Positions 27,128 through 36,348 of a stretch of DNA of 64,000 nt are shown piece after piece. Source of the stretch: Phycisphaeraceae bacterium (GTDB lineage Bacteria; Planctomycetota; Phycisphaerae; Phycisphaerales; Phycisphaeraceae); NCBI GenBank assembly GCA_029260595.1, contig JAJDCY010000010.1, positions 297,675-361,674 on the forward strand. The letters are read 5' to 3'. The position numbers were made by a program, and so were the translations under genes. Below the pieces are notes generated by a model. The model worked only from the letters and a program-made list of their open reading frames with translations, was not told the DNA's origin and ran no database searches. Positions within the stretch are counted from its first letter, which is position 1. The number at the start of each line of letters is the position of its first letter.

Positions 27128-27841
27128 CTAAGTGAGCTTGCGGATCGCCTCGCGCTGGACGCGGATCAGCTTGCGGATGCCCGTGCCGGCTAGATCGAGC
27201 AGTTGGTCCAGCTCCGCCCGCGAGAACGTGTTGCGTTCGCCGGTGCCCTGGACCTCGATCAGGTGCCCGCGGTGGTTCATCGCGACGTTCATGTCGACGT
27301 CGGCTCGGACATCCAACTCGTAGTCCAGATCCAGCCGCGGCTTGCCGTCGATGATCCCGACGCTGACCGCGGCGACCGGTCCGATCAGCGGGTTTTTGCT
27401 GAGCAGGCCCCGTCGTTTCGCCTCGGCCAACGCCTGTGCGAGGGCGACATACGCTCCGGTCACCGACGCCGTCCGCGTCCCGCCGTCCGCGGCCAACACG
27501 TCGCAGTCACAGGTCACCATCACGCCGGGCATGCGATCCAGGTCCACGGCGGCTCGCAGCGACCGCCCGATAAGTCGCTGGATCTCAGTCGACCGCCCAT
27601 CCGGTCCGCGTCGTTTTCGCTGCGGGGTTGAGCCGGGGAGCATCGAGTACTCAGCCGTCACCCACCCGCGCTCGGCTTCGCCCGACTTGCCGATCATCCA
27701 CTTGGGCACCTCCGACGCGACGCTTGCCGTGCATAGCACCCGCGTCCCGCCCTGGCTGATCACGACGCTCCCCGGGGCGCCAGTGGGGTACCGTTTGATC
27801 GTCACATCCCGCAATTGATTGCCGCGTCGTTGTTTTGTCAT
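27128..27841 (-). CDS. rph: Ribonuclease PH
   Basis: Phosphate-dependent 3'-5' exoribonuclease that trims tRNA 3' ends, 237 residues. Family blocks: GGTRVLCTASVASEVPKW, GWVTAEYSMLPGSTPQRK, CDCDVLAADGGTRTASVTGA and EVQGTGERNTFSRAELDQLL. ATG 27841 is chosen because AGGAG stands eight bases upstream on this strand. Converges with nuoN. Confidence 0.97.
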   Translation of the reverse strand: MTKQRRGNQLRDVTIKRYPTGAPGSVVISQGGTRVLCTASVASEVPKWMIGKSGEAERGWVTAEYSMLPGSTPQRKRRGPDGRSTEIQRLIGRSLRAAVDLDRMPGVMVTCDCDVLAADGGTRTASVTGAYVALAQALAEAKRRGLLSKNPLIGPVAAVSVGIIDGKPRLDLDYELDVRADVDMNVAMNHRGHLIEVQGTGERNTFSRAELDQLLDLAGTGIRKLIRVQREAIRKLT

Positions 27842-28018
27842 GATCGCACTCCTATCAGCGCCGCGTAGTGGTGGCAAACTCGCGCCCAATGTCGCCATGC
27901 GATCGGTTTTTGCTCGCGCCGCACCGGGGCTGTTATCGAACCTAAACCCGCACTGTCAGCGTGCCGATACCGGATAGTGGTCCCGGGGCACTCCAACTCA
28001 ACGCAGGAGCGAGCAAGC

Positions 28019-28402
28019 ATGTCCGACTCTTCCAAGCCCCCGGCCGACCTGCGAAACAACCCCCGCCTCAAAGTCCCCCCCATGTATACCCTCATCCGCG
28101 TGACCCAGCCGGGCAAGACACGCGCGACGATGACCGGCCACATCTACGACGTCAGCACCACCGGCATGCGGTTCGAATTGGATCGGCCGATCGCTGCGGG
28201 CACCACCATCCAGGCCCGTGCGCTCTTGCCCGGCAAGACTCACACCACGGTTCAACTCAGCGGACAGGTTGTCCGCCACCACAGCGACGCGGACGACCCC
28301 GGTCCTGCCAGGATGGCGATGAGGTTCGACCGGACGTCGCACCGCAAGGACCTGCTGCGGCTGACCGATTATCTGCGAGACGCCGGCCTCCGCGCGGCCT
28401 AG
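28019..28402 (+). CDS. PilZ-domain protein, probable c-di-GMP receptor
   Basis: A single-domain protein of 127 residues. The PilZ motifs are visible: RNNPR (RxxxR) near residue 12 and DVSTTGMRFEL (D-x-S-x-x-G), both needed to bind c-di-GMP. CAGGAGC precedes ATG 28019. It is monocistronic by appearance, between rph (divergent) and an uptake gene. It may act on motility or exopolysaccharide, but its partner is unknown. Confidence 0.85.
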   Translation: MSDSSKPPADLRNNPRLKVPPMYTLIRVTQPGKTRATMTGHIYDVSTTGMRFELDRPIAAGTTIQARALLPGKTHTTVQLSGQVVRHHSDADDPGPARMAMRFDRTSHRKDLLRLTDYLRDAGLRAA

Positions 28403-28536
28403 TTAGATGGGCCGCGAGTGCTCCCATGTCCGTCCCGACTACGCCTGATAGGTGTCTGCGACTACCACTTCCTGCGCGACCCTTGCGAACCGATACGCCA
28501 CACTGGTGCCCGGGCGCGACCCGCTGGGCCAGTTGG

Positions 28537-28551
28537 TATGATGCGTGCATG
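28537..28551 (+). promoter_or_regulatory. Candidate -10 element placing transcription start at the btuF ATG
   Basis: TATGAT at 28537-28542 is followed by six bases and then ATG at 28549, so transcription would start on or next to the A of the start codon and the mRNA would be leaderless. No Shine-Dalgarno is present. No -35 hexamer was recognised. Confidence 0.45.
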
Positions 28552-29616
28552 GTCACCGCGAGGCCGATCACAATGAACTGCAAGACCCTCGTTGTTGTTG
28601 CGTTATTTGCCGCGTTCGCAATGGCCACCCCGGCCTGCGATCGTCCGCCGAGTGACTACGACTACGGCAGCGCTGACGGCGAGCGATACGATCAGAATGT
28701 CGACGAGCCTATCTTCCGCGTGGTCACGCTGGCCCCGGCCATCACTCAGATGATGAACGACCTGGGCCTGCAAAAAATGATCGCCGCCACGGCCGATCAG
28801 GACCCGGTCGCCCCCGACGGCTTACCGACGGTGGGCAACTATTTAGACATCCACACCGAGTCACTGTGGTCGGTCAAGCCGACTCACGTGCTGATGATGA
28901 CCGACAAAGCCGGTGTGCCGCCACGCCTCCAGGAGATGGCGGATAGCGGCAAGTTCCAACTCGTCACCTACCCCTCGCCGACCAAAGTGTCGGACATCTT
29001 GCAGATCATCTACGACTATCAGGAGGCGTTCCCGCTAGGCGAGCCCACGGGCCCACCGAAGAGTCTGGGGATCATCCTGAGCGCACCGGCCAAAGCCCTC
29101 GAGCTGCACACGACGATCGGCGTCCAACTCGCCCAGTTAAGCGACCTCACCTCGAAGGAGGATTGGCCGCGCGTGCTGATGGTCATCGGCACCGACCCGC
29201 TTATGGCCAGCGGCCCCGGCACCGTGCACGATCAATTGTTGTCCTTCATCGGTGGCGTCAACGCCGCGGGCGACGCGACTGTCTCGGCGCCGGTGTACGA
29301 CAAGGAAAAGATCATCGCCGCTCAGCCGGACGTGATTTTGCTGCTCGAACCCGGTGGCGCCGACCTTGAATCGATCCGAACCGACAGCCGATTGCTGAGT
29401 TTTCGCGGCCTGCCAGTGCCGGCTGTGGAAGACGGCCGCATCGCCGTGATCAATGACCCCACCGCGCTGCTGCCGAGCAGCTCACTTGCCCGCGTCTGTG
29501 CGTCGATGGCCAAGGTGATCCACCCGAACCTGGCTGAGCAGGTCGACCAGGCCATGTCGACGGGGTTGCTGCCGCAGCGCGAGCCCGATGCGGATGAGCC
29601 AGCCCTCGACGACTAA
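28549..29616 (+). CDS. Periplasmic substrate-binding protein, BtuF/FhuD-like (cobalamin or iron-siderophore uptake)
   Basis: A 355-residue type III binding protein of an ABC importer. After a hydrophobic N-terminus (TLVVVALFAAFAMATPACD, perhaps an atypical lipobox) it shows FRVVTLAPAITQMMNDLGL, VGNYLDIHTESLWSVKPTHV, YDKEKIIAAQPDVILLL and a C-terminal DGRIAVINDPTALLPSSS, in the order of the PF01497 fold. It overlaps the permease gene by 29 bases. No cobalamin riboswitch was seen upstream, so cobalamin versus haem or siderophore is open. Confidence 0.85.
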   Translation: MVTARPITMNCKTLVVVALFAAFAMATPACDRPPSDYDYGSADGERYDQNVDEPIFRVVTLAPAITQMMNDLGLQKMIAATADQDPVAPDGLPTVGNYLDIHTESLWSVKPTHVLMMTDKAGVPPRLQEMADSGKFQLVTYPSPTKVSDILQIIYDYQEAFPLGEPTGPPKSLGIILSAPAKALELHTTIGVQLAQLSDLTSKEDWPRVLMVIGTDPLMASGPGTVHDQLLSFIGGVNAAGDATVSAPVYDKEKIIAAQPDVILLLEPGGADLESIRTDSRLLSFRGLPVPAVEDGRIAVINDPTALLPSSSLARVCASMAKVIHPNLAEQVDQAMSTGLLPQREPDADEPALDD

Positions 29617-30685
29617 CTCCAAACTCTTTGCACCAGCCGGGTGCCCAACGCGCGGCGTCGCCGTGCTCATTGCGCTGGCGATCGGATTGATCGTTCTTGC
29701 GACGATCCGTTTGTGCGTCGGTCAGCACTTCGGTTGGCCGACCGGCAGCCTGCCGCAGGCACTGTGGGCGGTATCCCTGGGCGACATATGGCCGCGAACC
29801 CCGGCGTCACTCACGCTGATGGACATCCGAACGCTGCGGCTGGTGCTCGGGGTGTTGGTCGGTGCGGCGCTGGCGACCAGCGGTGTCGCTCTGCAGGCGC
29901 TGCTGCGAAATCCATTGGCCGAGCCTTACATCCTCGGGTTGTCCAGCGGGGCCGGCGTCGGTGTGATGGCGCAGATGCTCGTCGCGTATCACTTGGGCCG
30001 GGACGTCGGTGGGAACCACCTTGGCGCACTGCTTGGCGCTGCCGCCACGATGGTGGTTGTGTACGGTGCCAGCCGCCGGCGCGGTGTGCTCGACCCGCTC
30101 GGCCTACTGCTGATCGGTGTCGTGATGGGTACGGTTAATGGCGGGCTGATCCTCTTAATGAACTACATCGGCGGTGCGGCCGGCCTGCGCGAGGACCTGG
30201 CTCGCTGGATGATGGGTTACCTGAACGAATCGGTTTCCGGGTCGGCCGCGGTGGTGGTGGTCGGCGCGATGACACTGTTCGGGTGGCTGCTTTTGTGGAA
30301 GCTCGGCCGGGCGATGGATGTGGCGACTTTTTCCGATGATGAAGCTGCCAGCCTAGGGGTCAACCTCCGCCGGCTGCGGGCCGCGCTGTTTCTCGTGGCG
30401 AGCGCTCTCGCCGGTGGGGCGGTGGTGTTGGCCGGGCCGATCGCGTTCGTCGGGCTGGTCTGCCCGCACGTCGGCCGGCTGCTGCTGGGCCCTAGTCACC
30501 GACCGCTGCTCGCCGCGTCCGCGATGCTCGGTGCGATGTTGATTGTCCTGGCGGACACCGCATCAGCCACCATCGATGCCTGGTTTGGGATCGGCTTACT
30601 TCCGATCGGTGTTTTTACAGCTATTTTTGGCGGCCCGGTGTTCGTCTGGATGCTCCGCCCACAACTCGGTGGCGGCGTCGCGTAA
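29588..30685 (+). CDS. FecCD-family ABC transporter permease, BtuC-like
   Basis: Inner-membrane permease, 365 residues, with about 9-10 helices. Blocks: IRTLRLVLGVLVGAALATSG, ALLRNPLAEPYILGLSSGAG, the coupling segment DVATFSDDEAASLGV and AGPIAFVGLVCPHVGRLLLG. Works with the binding protein encoded just upstream. No ATPase (BtuD/FecE) follows; the next gene is pyrF, so the ATPase must be encoded elsewhere. Confidence 0.93.
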   Translation: MRMSQPSTTNSKLFAPAGCPTRGVAVLIALAIGLIVLATIRLCVGQHFGWPTGSLPQALWAVSLGDIWPRTPASLTLMDIRTLRLVLGVLVGAALATSGVALQALLRNPLAEPYILGLSSGAGVGVMAQMLVAYHLGRDVGGNHLGALLGAAATMVVVYGASRRRGVLDPLGLLLIGVVMGTVNGGLILLMNYIGGAAGLREDLARWMMGYLNESVSGSAAVVVVGAMTLFGWLLLWKLGRAMDVATFSDDEAASLGVNLRRLRAALFLVASALAGGAVVLAGPIAFVGLVCPHVGRLLLGPSHRPLLAASAMLGAMLIVLADTASATIDAWFGIGLLPIGVFTAIFGGPVFVWMLRPQLGGGVA

Positions 30686-30747
30686 ACTCTGGGCGTGCTC
30701 GGCCGCAACGTAGTGCCGGCCGGGTGATTCATCGAAAGTGATCAGCG

Positions 30748-31674
30748 TTGGCAGTGAACGAGACCCATTTCGCCGATCGTTTGAGCGACCGCTGCAAGGA
30801 GGTTGGCGCGGCTGTGTGCGTCGGCATCGACCCGGTCTACGAGCGCTTGCCTGACGAGGTGCGGGCGGGCGACCGTCCCGACAGCGCCGCCGACCGGGTT
30901 GCGTCGATCCAACGCTATGTCCGTGGCGTGCTCAACGCGGTCGCGCCGCACGCCCCTTGCGTGAAAATTCAATCCGCGTGCTTTGAGCGGTACCTCTGGT
31001 TGGGTGTCGAGGCGTACTTTCAAACGATCCGTGAGGCCCGCGACCTCGGGCTGATCGTCATCGGCGATGCCAAACGCGGTGACATCGGTGTTAGCGCCAG
31101 CCACTACGCCGCCGGCTGCCTCGGCGACAGTCCGTTTGGTGATCTGAACAACGCGCCGGGGCCGGATGCGATTACCGTCAATGCCTATCTCGGCGACGAC
31201 AGCTTGCGACCTTTCCTCGACCACGCCGCAGAGATGGGCAAGGGCGTGTTCGCGCTGGTGCGCACCAGCAACCCCGGCGGCGATGCGGTCCAGTCGTTGC
31301 GCTTGGCCGAGGGGCGAACCGTCGCGGAATCTGTTGCGGTGATGATCGACGCGATGGGTGCGCAGCCGGGCTACGTTGGCAAGTGCGGGTTGAGCTTGCT
31401 CGGCGCCGTTATCGGCGCGACGAAGAAAGACGAGGCTGCGCAGTTACGCCAGCTCATGCCGCGTACCATCTTCCTCGTGCCCGGGATCGGCGCTCAGGGT
31501 GCAGCCGTCGAGGACACGCGTGCCTGCTTCCACCCCGACGGGACCGGCGCGCTACTCACGGCCAGTCGGTCGGTGCTCTACGCCTACGAGCACGCTACCG
31601 ATATGCCCTGGGAGTCCGCAGTGCGAGATGCGGCGATCGCTCTCAAAGATCAGGTTTCAGCGATGTTTAGGTGA
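30748..31674 (+). CDS. pyrF: Orotidine 5'-phosphate decarboxylase, type 2
   Basis: Last step of de novo UMP synthesis: orotidylate to UMP and CO2. At 308 residues it is the long type 2 form. The catalytic Asp-Lys-Asp motif is in VIGDAKRGDIG; phosphate-binding loops are FLVPGIGAQG and LLTASRSVLYA. Start TTG 30748 or GTG 30754. It stands apart from the uptake genes by 62 bases. Confidence 0.95.
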   Translation: MAVNETHFADRLSDRCKEVGAAVCVGIDPVYERLPDEVRAGDRPDSAADRVASIQRYVRGVLNAVAPHAPCVKIQSACFERYLWLGVEAYFQTIREARDLGLIVIGDAKRGDIGVSASHYAAGCLGDSPFGDLNNAPGPDAITVNAYLGDDSLRPFLDHAAEMGKGVFALVRTSNPGGDAVQSLRLAEGRTVAESVAVMIDAMGAQPGYVGKCGLSLLGAVIGATKKDEAAQLRQLMPRTIFLVPGIGAQGAAVEDTRACFHPDGTGALLTASRSVLYAYEHATDMPWESAVRDAAIALKDQVSAMFR

Positions 31675-31837
31675 ATTGTTGGCTGGCCGGTTGCGCGGCC
31701 TGTCGGTCGGTTATACGGACTGTTCAATTTGCGCAAGCGCAGTGAACCCTATCTGCGAGCCTGTCAATCTCGGCGGGTGATGCGTTGCGGACAACGTGAC
31801 GATCCATGTTTGGGGTGGGCTCCCGTGGAGTACATGG

Positions 31838-32959
31838 ATGATTCGCTGGGCGATGCTCTTTTTGGGCGGCCTGACTATGGTCGCTGCGTGGTCGTTGTGG
31901 CTGCTCCCCGAGCCCGCCACGGCTGAGGATCTGTACGTTCGCCCGGACCAAGCGGCGGCCTTGCTCGCTCTGTCACTAAAGCCCGATCAAGTCCATTGGA
32001 TCGACGGGCGGGTCGACCGCGCGAATCCACTTTATCGATCCGGCCTGCCCGCACCGGCGTTCGCCGCCTATCGGCCGGGTGATACGCAACCACTTTTTGT
32101 TGATGGGCGCTTGGACCTCGATCGGTTAGACGGGTTGCTCGGTAGTTCGGTCGAAGCGTCTGGGCCACTGGACGCTCGAGCAGTTGTTGTTGATTGGACG
32201 GATGACCCAGCGGCCGCGCCGCACGCCGCATCGCCACAACGCCGAGTTATCGCGCCGATCAAGGGGTCGGAGGCGACTGTTTTCGTCGTCTCGCCCGCGT
32301 TGGCGTCCAAGGACAGCGCCGAGGCGAAGGCGTGGTTCCGCGCACCGAAGTTCCACGGCGATCTGTCGCTGTTCTCCGACCTCCCCACGAACACAGGCCG
32401 GCTGCATCACGAGATGGAATCGATCCGTCAGCGGTTCGACGAGATGGGGGTGTTCGTCCCGGCGAATGCGGTGGTGATCCTGCCCGCCGACGCCGTTGTT
32501 GTGCGGCCCGCCGCCCGCCGCATCGCGAGTTACTTTCTGCCGATCGAGGGGAGTGGCTTCACGCTGTTCGTCGAGGCACTTGAGGGACAAGGCCATCTGA
32601 TCCCCGACGCCGGGCCGCTTGCCGGAGTCATGAGACCCGCAGCCGACGCCGGGCTTATCGGTTATGAGCATATTGTCAGTGCGCGGGTCGGAAACCGTGC
32701 TGCCGTGCTCGAACTTCGTGACGCACCGCTGCCCGAACCGGCTGAGTCGTCGCCGCTGTTTGCCGGCTTTAGCGCACTCGCTGCGATCGGGTGCGGCATC
32801 TGGCTGATCCAAGCCCGTAACCGCATCGATCGCTGGTCGGCAGCGCCGCTGCCGGTGACATCTCAGCCAATCGCGGTCGCGGAATCGCCCGAAGCTTACG
32901 TCGCGCATGCCCACACCGACTGGCGATCGCCTGCGGCATCGGCGACCCGGCCACTCTAG
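31838..32959 (+). CDS. Unknown protein with N- and C-terminal membrane segments
   Basis: A 373-residue protein of no recognised family. Start ATG 31838 has GGAG seven bases upstream; GTG 31796 is an alternative. The N-terminus (WAMLFLGGLTMVAAWSLWLL) is a signal anchor and a second helix lies near residues 310-330 (FAGFSALAAIGCGIWLI), with some 270 residues in between, probably periplasmic. It contains repeated short motifs DGRVDRANPLY and DGRLDLDRLDG. Its end overlaps the convergent gene by four bases. Confidence 0.65.
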   Translation: MIRWAMLFLGGLTMVAAWSLWLLPEPATAEDLYVRPDQAAALLALSLKPDQVHWIDGRVDRANPLYRSGLPAPAFAAYRPGDTQPLFVDGRLDLDRLDGLLGSSVEASGPLDARAVVVDWTDDPAAAPHAASPQRRVIAPIKGSEATVFVVSPALASKDSAEAKAWFRAPKFHGDLSLFSDLPTNTGRLHHEMESIRQRFDEMGVFVPANAVVILPADAVVVRPAARRIASYFLPIEGSGFTLFVEALEGQGHLIPDAGPLAGVMRPAADAGLIGYEHIVSARVGNRAAVLELRDAPLPEPAESSPLFAGFSALAAIGCGIWLIQARNRIDRWSAAPLPVTSQPIAVAESPEAYVAHAHTDWRSPAASATRPL

Positions 32960-33498
32960 ACATGGTCGGGTAGCCATGCAGGATCGGTCGCACTAAACCA
33001 TAGTTGCCCGTGGTGATGGATCTTGATCATCACTGGCGCGTCGACCAGGATCATTGCGTCGGCACGGTCGAGCCCGTTGAGCAGCACCGTCAACAACATT
33101 GCCAGATCGTGCGCGCCAGGATCGATCACCACACCGTTCGCGGCGGTGAGTTGCGGGTCATTGGTCGGCTGGCCCACGATATCGAGGGCGCGCCGCCAGA
33201 CCTGGGGGCAGTGATCGAGCAACTCGTGCTCCCAGTGCGTGTGTGGGATCAGGTACATCGGCGTCGGCAGGCGCGTACCCAGGTAAGCAGCGGCGGTCGT
33301 CGTGAGCGTGTCGATAGTGGGAAGCTTGTGACACCGTGTGCGCAGCGACGGGGCAATCGTCGGATCGTCCTCAACGAGCCAACAGCACCGGTGGACGGCC
33401 AGACCGGAGGCGAATTCGAACCGCCCGGAGTTCGGGTACACCGGTTCCATACCGTGCCGGCTCACCCATGCGGTTAGCTCATCGAGTTGTCGTATCAC
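32956..33498 (-). CDS. Unknown 180-residue protein coupled to an upstream membrane protein
   Basis: No family recognised. No membrane segment. The sequence has His-rich patches (PHTHWEHELLDHCPQ and IKIHHHGQLWF) that could bind metal. The GTG start at 33498 overlaps the stop of the upstream gene by four bases, so both are translated from one mRNA. Confidence 0.65.
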   Translation of the reverse strand: MIRQLDELTAWVSRHGMEPVYPNSGRFEFASGLAVHRCCWLVEDDPTIAPSLRTRCHKLPTIDTLTTTAAAYLGTRLPTPMYLIPHTHWEHELLDHCPQVWRRALDIVGQPTNDPQLTAANGVVIDPGAHDLAMLLTVLLNGLDRADAMILVDAPVMIKIHHHGQLWFSATDPAWLPDHV

Positions 33499-35123
33499 GG
33501 CGTGGGGGTGTCGCCGTTGGCCGCTGGTTCCTGCTTGCCTTGCTCGGTCTTCGCCGGGGCGTGCTCAGTGGTTGTGGCGGCAATCGGCAACTCGTCGTCA
33601 TCTTCATCTTCAAACACGTCATCGAACTCGGCTCCGTCAGCCGCACGCCGCAGCAGCAGGTAGACCCAGGTATTCGCACTGAAGTAGAAACTCACTGCGA
33701 ACGACGTGACCAATGCACTGACCAGACACACCCACAGTCCCACCAGCGCCGCGCCCGCGCTGGAGAACATGTTCAGTTGATCCCACGCGCCCTCCGGGCC
33801 GGGCACACCGTACTGCGGCCCGGGGAAGACCGTTTCAAAAAGTGTTTCGCCGCCCTGGCCGGCATCGCGGACTGCCCACACACCCACGAACCGGTGCGTG
33901 CTCCACAGCGTCAGGAATACGACCAACTCCACGAACATCAGCGTGATCGCGCCGTAGACCAAAGCGGCGGCGTTATACAACAACCACCGCCACGGTCGAC
34001 CGACCACATACCCGAACGCCCGGCTGATCGCGTCGAACGTATCCGTTCCTTCGACCGCGAGGGCGGGGAAGTACAGGTGCATTCCCGCTGCTTGTAGCAG
34101 GAGCAGGAACGCGATGATCGCTCCGCCGAATAGCGCGAGGAAAAGCAACGCTCCGCCGATCGGGCTGGTCACCGACATATTGAAGAACACCATCCCGCCC
34201 AGTGCCATGGCCAGCCCGACCAGCCCGGCGATCACGCAAGGCAGCAGCGGCGTCAGCACGAACCACCCCCAGCGGGCCGCGACGAATCTGCCTGCCGCTA
34301 ATGGGGTGATCCGCCGGTCGCGCGTTGCGTGCAGCGCCGCCATTCGCGCCAGCGTTCCGCCGAGCAGCGACCACACCGCTAACGCCCAAGCGCCGAACAA
34401 AACCGCGAATCCGCAGTGTGCCCGCCAGAGCCAACCGGGGATCGTCACCATCAGCTCGTAGACCGCACCGCTGACGGTTGCTCGGTCGGGCCCGGCGCGA
34501 CTCAGCAACTGATCAAACCCGAATCGCAACCCCGACGCTGCCATGATGAGTCGATCCAGCGCGGCGGCTTCAATCTCGATCAGCGCATCGAAGACCCCGG
34601 CCGGTCTTAACTCTTCAACGGCGCGAACCATCTCGCGGCGCTGACGATCGAAGTCAGCCAACCGCTCATGGTCGGCTTCTGCCAGCGAATTGCCGTCTTT
34701 GGTAACCAACTCGATCAGCCGTTGCCGCTTGGCCTCGAAAGACTCATTGATCCCGGCGAGAACGAACCGGTGCGGATCACCCGTCGTCTTAAACGCATCG
34801 CGTGTTGCGGCCTCCACACCCGGCAAGCGTCCGAGCAGACGTCCTAACCGGTCGCGCGTCGCGTCCGGCTGCGCGTCCAGCCACTGTGCAAACGCTTCGC
34901 GGTCAAGCGCGGTGTAGCGATCGAACTCTCCGGAATAAACGCCGGTTGCGCCGAGCCCACTGAGCGTCCGCCCGCCCAGCCACAGCGAAGCCACCAGCAA
35001 CAGGCCGACCACCAGCTTGGGCGGGTGGATCGCCATCCGGAACGCCCCGAACAGCCGGGTCAGCGGCAGGAGGTTGGCCCAATCGATCTCTTCGACGCGT
35101 ACACGCTGGCGCTCATCAAACAT
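33495..35123 (-). CDS. Unknown polytopic membrane protein
   Basis: A 542-residue protein with around seven hydrophobic segments (for example VVGLLLVASLWLG, FAVLFGAWALAVWSLLG, LLPCVIAGLVGLAMALGG, LLFLALFGGAIIAFLLLL) and a helical, charged region at residues 60-200. The C-terminus is acidic and disordered (DDVFEDEDDDELPI). GAGGG lies eight bases before the ATG. Arrangement and repeated membrane pairs recall general planctomycete membrane proteins, but no function can be given. Confidence 0.7.
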   Translation of the reverse strand: MFDERQRVRVEEIDWANLLPLTRLFGAFRMAIHPPKLVVGLLLVASLWLGGRTLSGLGATGVYSGEFDRYTALDREAFAQWLDAQPDATRDRLGRLLGRLPGVEAATRDAFKTTGDPHRFVLAGINESFEAKRQRLIELVTKDGNSLAEADHERLADFDRQRREMVRAVEELRPAGVFDALIEIEAAALDRLIMAASGLRFGFDQLLSRAGPDRATVSGAVYELMVTIPGWLWRAHCGFAVLFGAWALAVWSLLGGTLARMAALHATRDRRITPLAAGRFVAARWGWFVLTPLLPCVIAGLVGLAMALGGMVFFNMSVTSPIGGALLFLALFGGAIIAFLLLLQAAGMHLYFPALAVEGTDTFDAISRAFGYVVGRPWRWLLYNAAALVYGAITLMFVELVVFLTLWSTHRFVGVWAVRDAGQGGETLFETVFPGPQYGVPGPEGAWDQLNMFSSAGAALVGLWVCLVSALVTSFAVSFYFSANTWVYLLLRRAADGAEFDDVFEDEDDDELPIAATTTEHAPAKTEQGKQEPAANGDTPTP

Positions 35124-35202
35124 GGGGGTACCCTCGATTCAATAATCCCCGCGGCGCACCGCTGGCCGTCGCCGGGCTCAGGTTGTCCGGTCGACACGCG
35201 GG

Positions 35203-36348
35203 CTAAACCTGGTGTTGTTCGGTTAGATGGTGTCGCAGCCGCCGGCGGATCATCTCCGCACAGCGCAGGTATGTCGTGAGGCTGCCGCCGATCGGGTCTT
35301 CGACATCGTGGCTCGGGTCCAGCGGGAAGACCTTCGCCTCGGCTGACGGCACGGCCCGCAGGACTGTCTTCGCGTGTGCCTCGGTCATGCAAAACACCGC
35401 GTCCGCTTCCTGGATCAGTTGTGCTGTCAGCGGTTCGGACCGGTGGTCTGATAGGTCGAGGCCTAATCGCTGCATTGCCTCGACGGCTTCGGGGCTGGCG
35501 GGGCTGCCCTTGCCGGCCGACGTCCCCGCCGAGACCACGCGGATGCCCGATGTCTCAAGGTCTTCCACCGGGATTGATCGCGCCTCGCTTAGCATCTGTT
35601 GTGCCAACGCCGCCGCCATCGGCGACCGGCAGGTGTTGCCGCTGCACACCATCAGCGCCGTCCAACGCATCATCCGCCGGATGGTTCGCTCGTCATACAC
35701 CCCTTCGCGCTCCACGCTCACGCGCGACCGGCCATCGATCTGCCGCACCCGGACGATCGTCGACGGCTTCGCGTAGCGGCAGCGACCGCCGTCGATCACC
35801 AGCCCGGCCGCGTCGGCAACGGCGTCGGCTGCCTCCTGTGCATCCAGCGGCGCCTGTCCGCCACGCCGGTTCGCACTGCTGGCGACGACCGGAACGCCAG
35901 CCGCGGCGAGCACACGCTGCGCTGTGGGTGAGTCCGGGCAGCGCAGCCCGACCGTCCCCTCGTGATACAGCCGACCCGCGTCGTCCGCGGCCAACCCGAG
36001 CCCCGACAGGCTGCGGTCAATCACTTCCTGCGACACGTCCGCTACAAGTGTGACCGGCCCGGGGAACACCTTGTCGATCAGTCGTTTGAGCGGTGGCCAC
36101 GACGTATCAACATACTGCCCCGCCGCATCGGCATCAGGGATATGGATGGTAAATGGTTGCTCGCTGGGCCGTTCCTTAAATGCCCGCAGCGCGGCCAATC
36201 CCTGCTCGCTCGCCGCCGACGCCGCGATGCCGTAGACCGTCTCGGTCGGGAACACAACCAACCCGCCGTCGCGCAGGATCTGTCCGGCCTGGGCGGCGGT
36301 TTGCTCGGCGTGTGCCTGGTCTTGCTGACTGACCGTGGTGACCTGCAT
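35203..36348 (-). CDS. Fusion: TsaC/Sua5 threonylcarbamoyl-AMP synthase plus low-molecular-weight protein-tyrosine phosphatase
   Basis: Two enzymes in one 381-residue chain. Residues 1 to about 220 are a YrdC/Sua5 domain (GGLVVFPTETVYGIAASAAS, AFKERPSEQPFTIHI, VGLRCPDSPTAQRVLAAAGV, VVASSANRRGG) that makes threonylcarbamoyl-AMP for the t6A modification of tRNA. Residues from about 228 are a low-molecular-weight phosphatase: the loop VCSGNTCRSP is C-x5-R-S, and DPSHDVEDPIGG holds the acid Asp. ATG 36348 is preferred; the frame is open to 36408. Which substrate the phosphatase acts on is unknown. Confidence 0.9.
   Translation of the reverse strand: MQVTTVSQQDQAHAEQTAAQAGQILRDGGLVVFPTETVYGIAASAASEQGLAALRAFKERPSEQPFTIHIPDADAAGQYVDTSWPPLKRLIDKVFPGPVTLVADVSQEVIDRSLSGLGLAADDAGRLYHEGTVGLRCPDSPTAQRVLAAAGVPVVASSANRRGGQAPLDAQEAADAVADAAGLVIDGGRCRYAKPSTIVRVRQIDGRSRVSVEREGVYDERTIRRMMRWTALMVCSGNTCRSPMAAALAQQMLSEARSIPVEDLETSGIRVVSAGTSAGKGSPASPEAVEAMQRLGLDLSDHRSEPLTAQLIQEADAVFCMTEAHAKTVLRAVPSAEAKVFPLDPSHDVEDPIGGSLTTYLRCAEMIRRRLRHHLTEQHQV

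Noticed and set aside
28403-28548. Cobalamin riboswitch before the BtuF-like gene
   Set aside because: The conserved B12-box and core blocks were not found in the 146 bases available.
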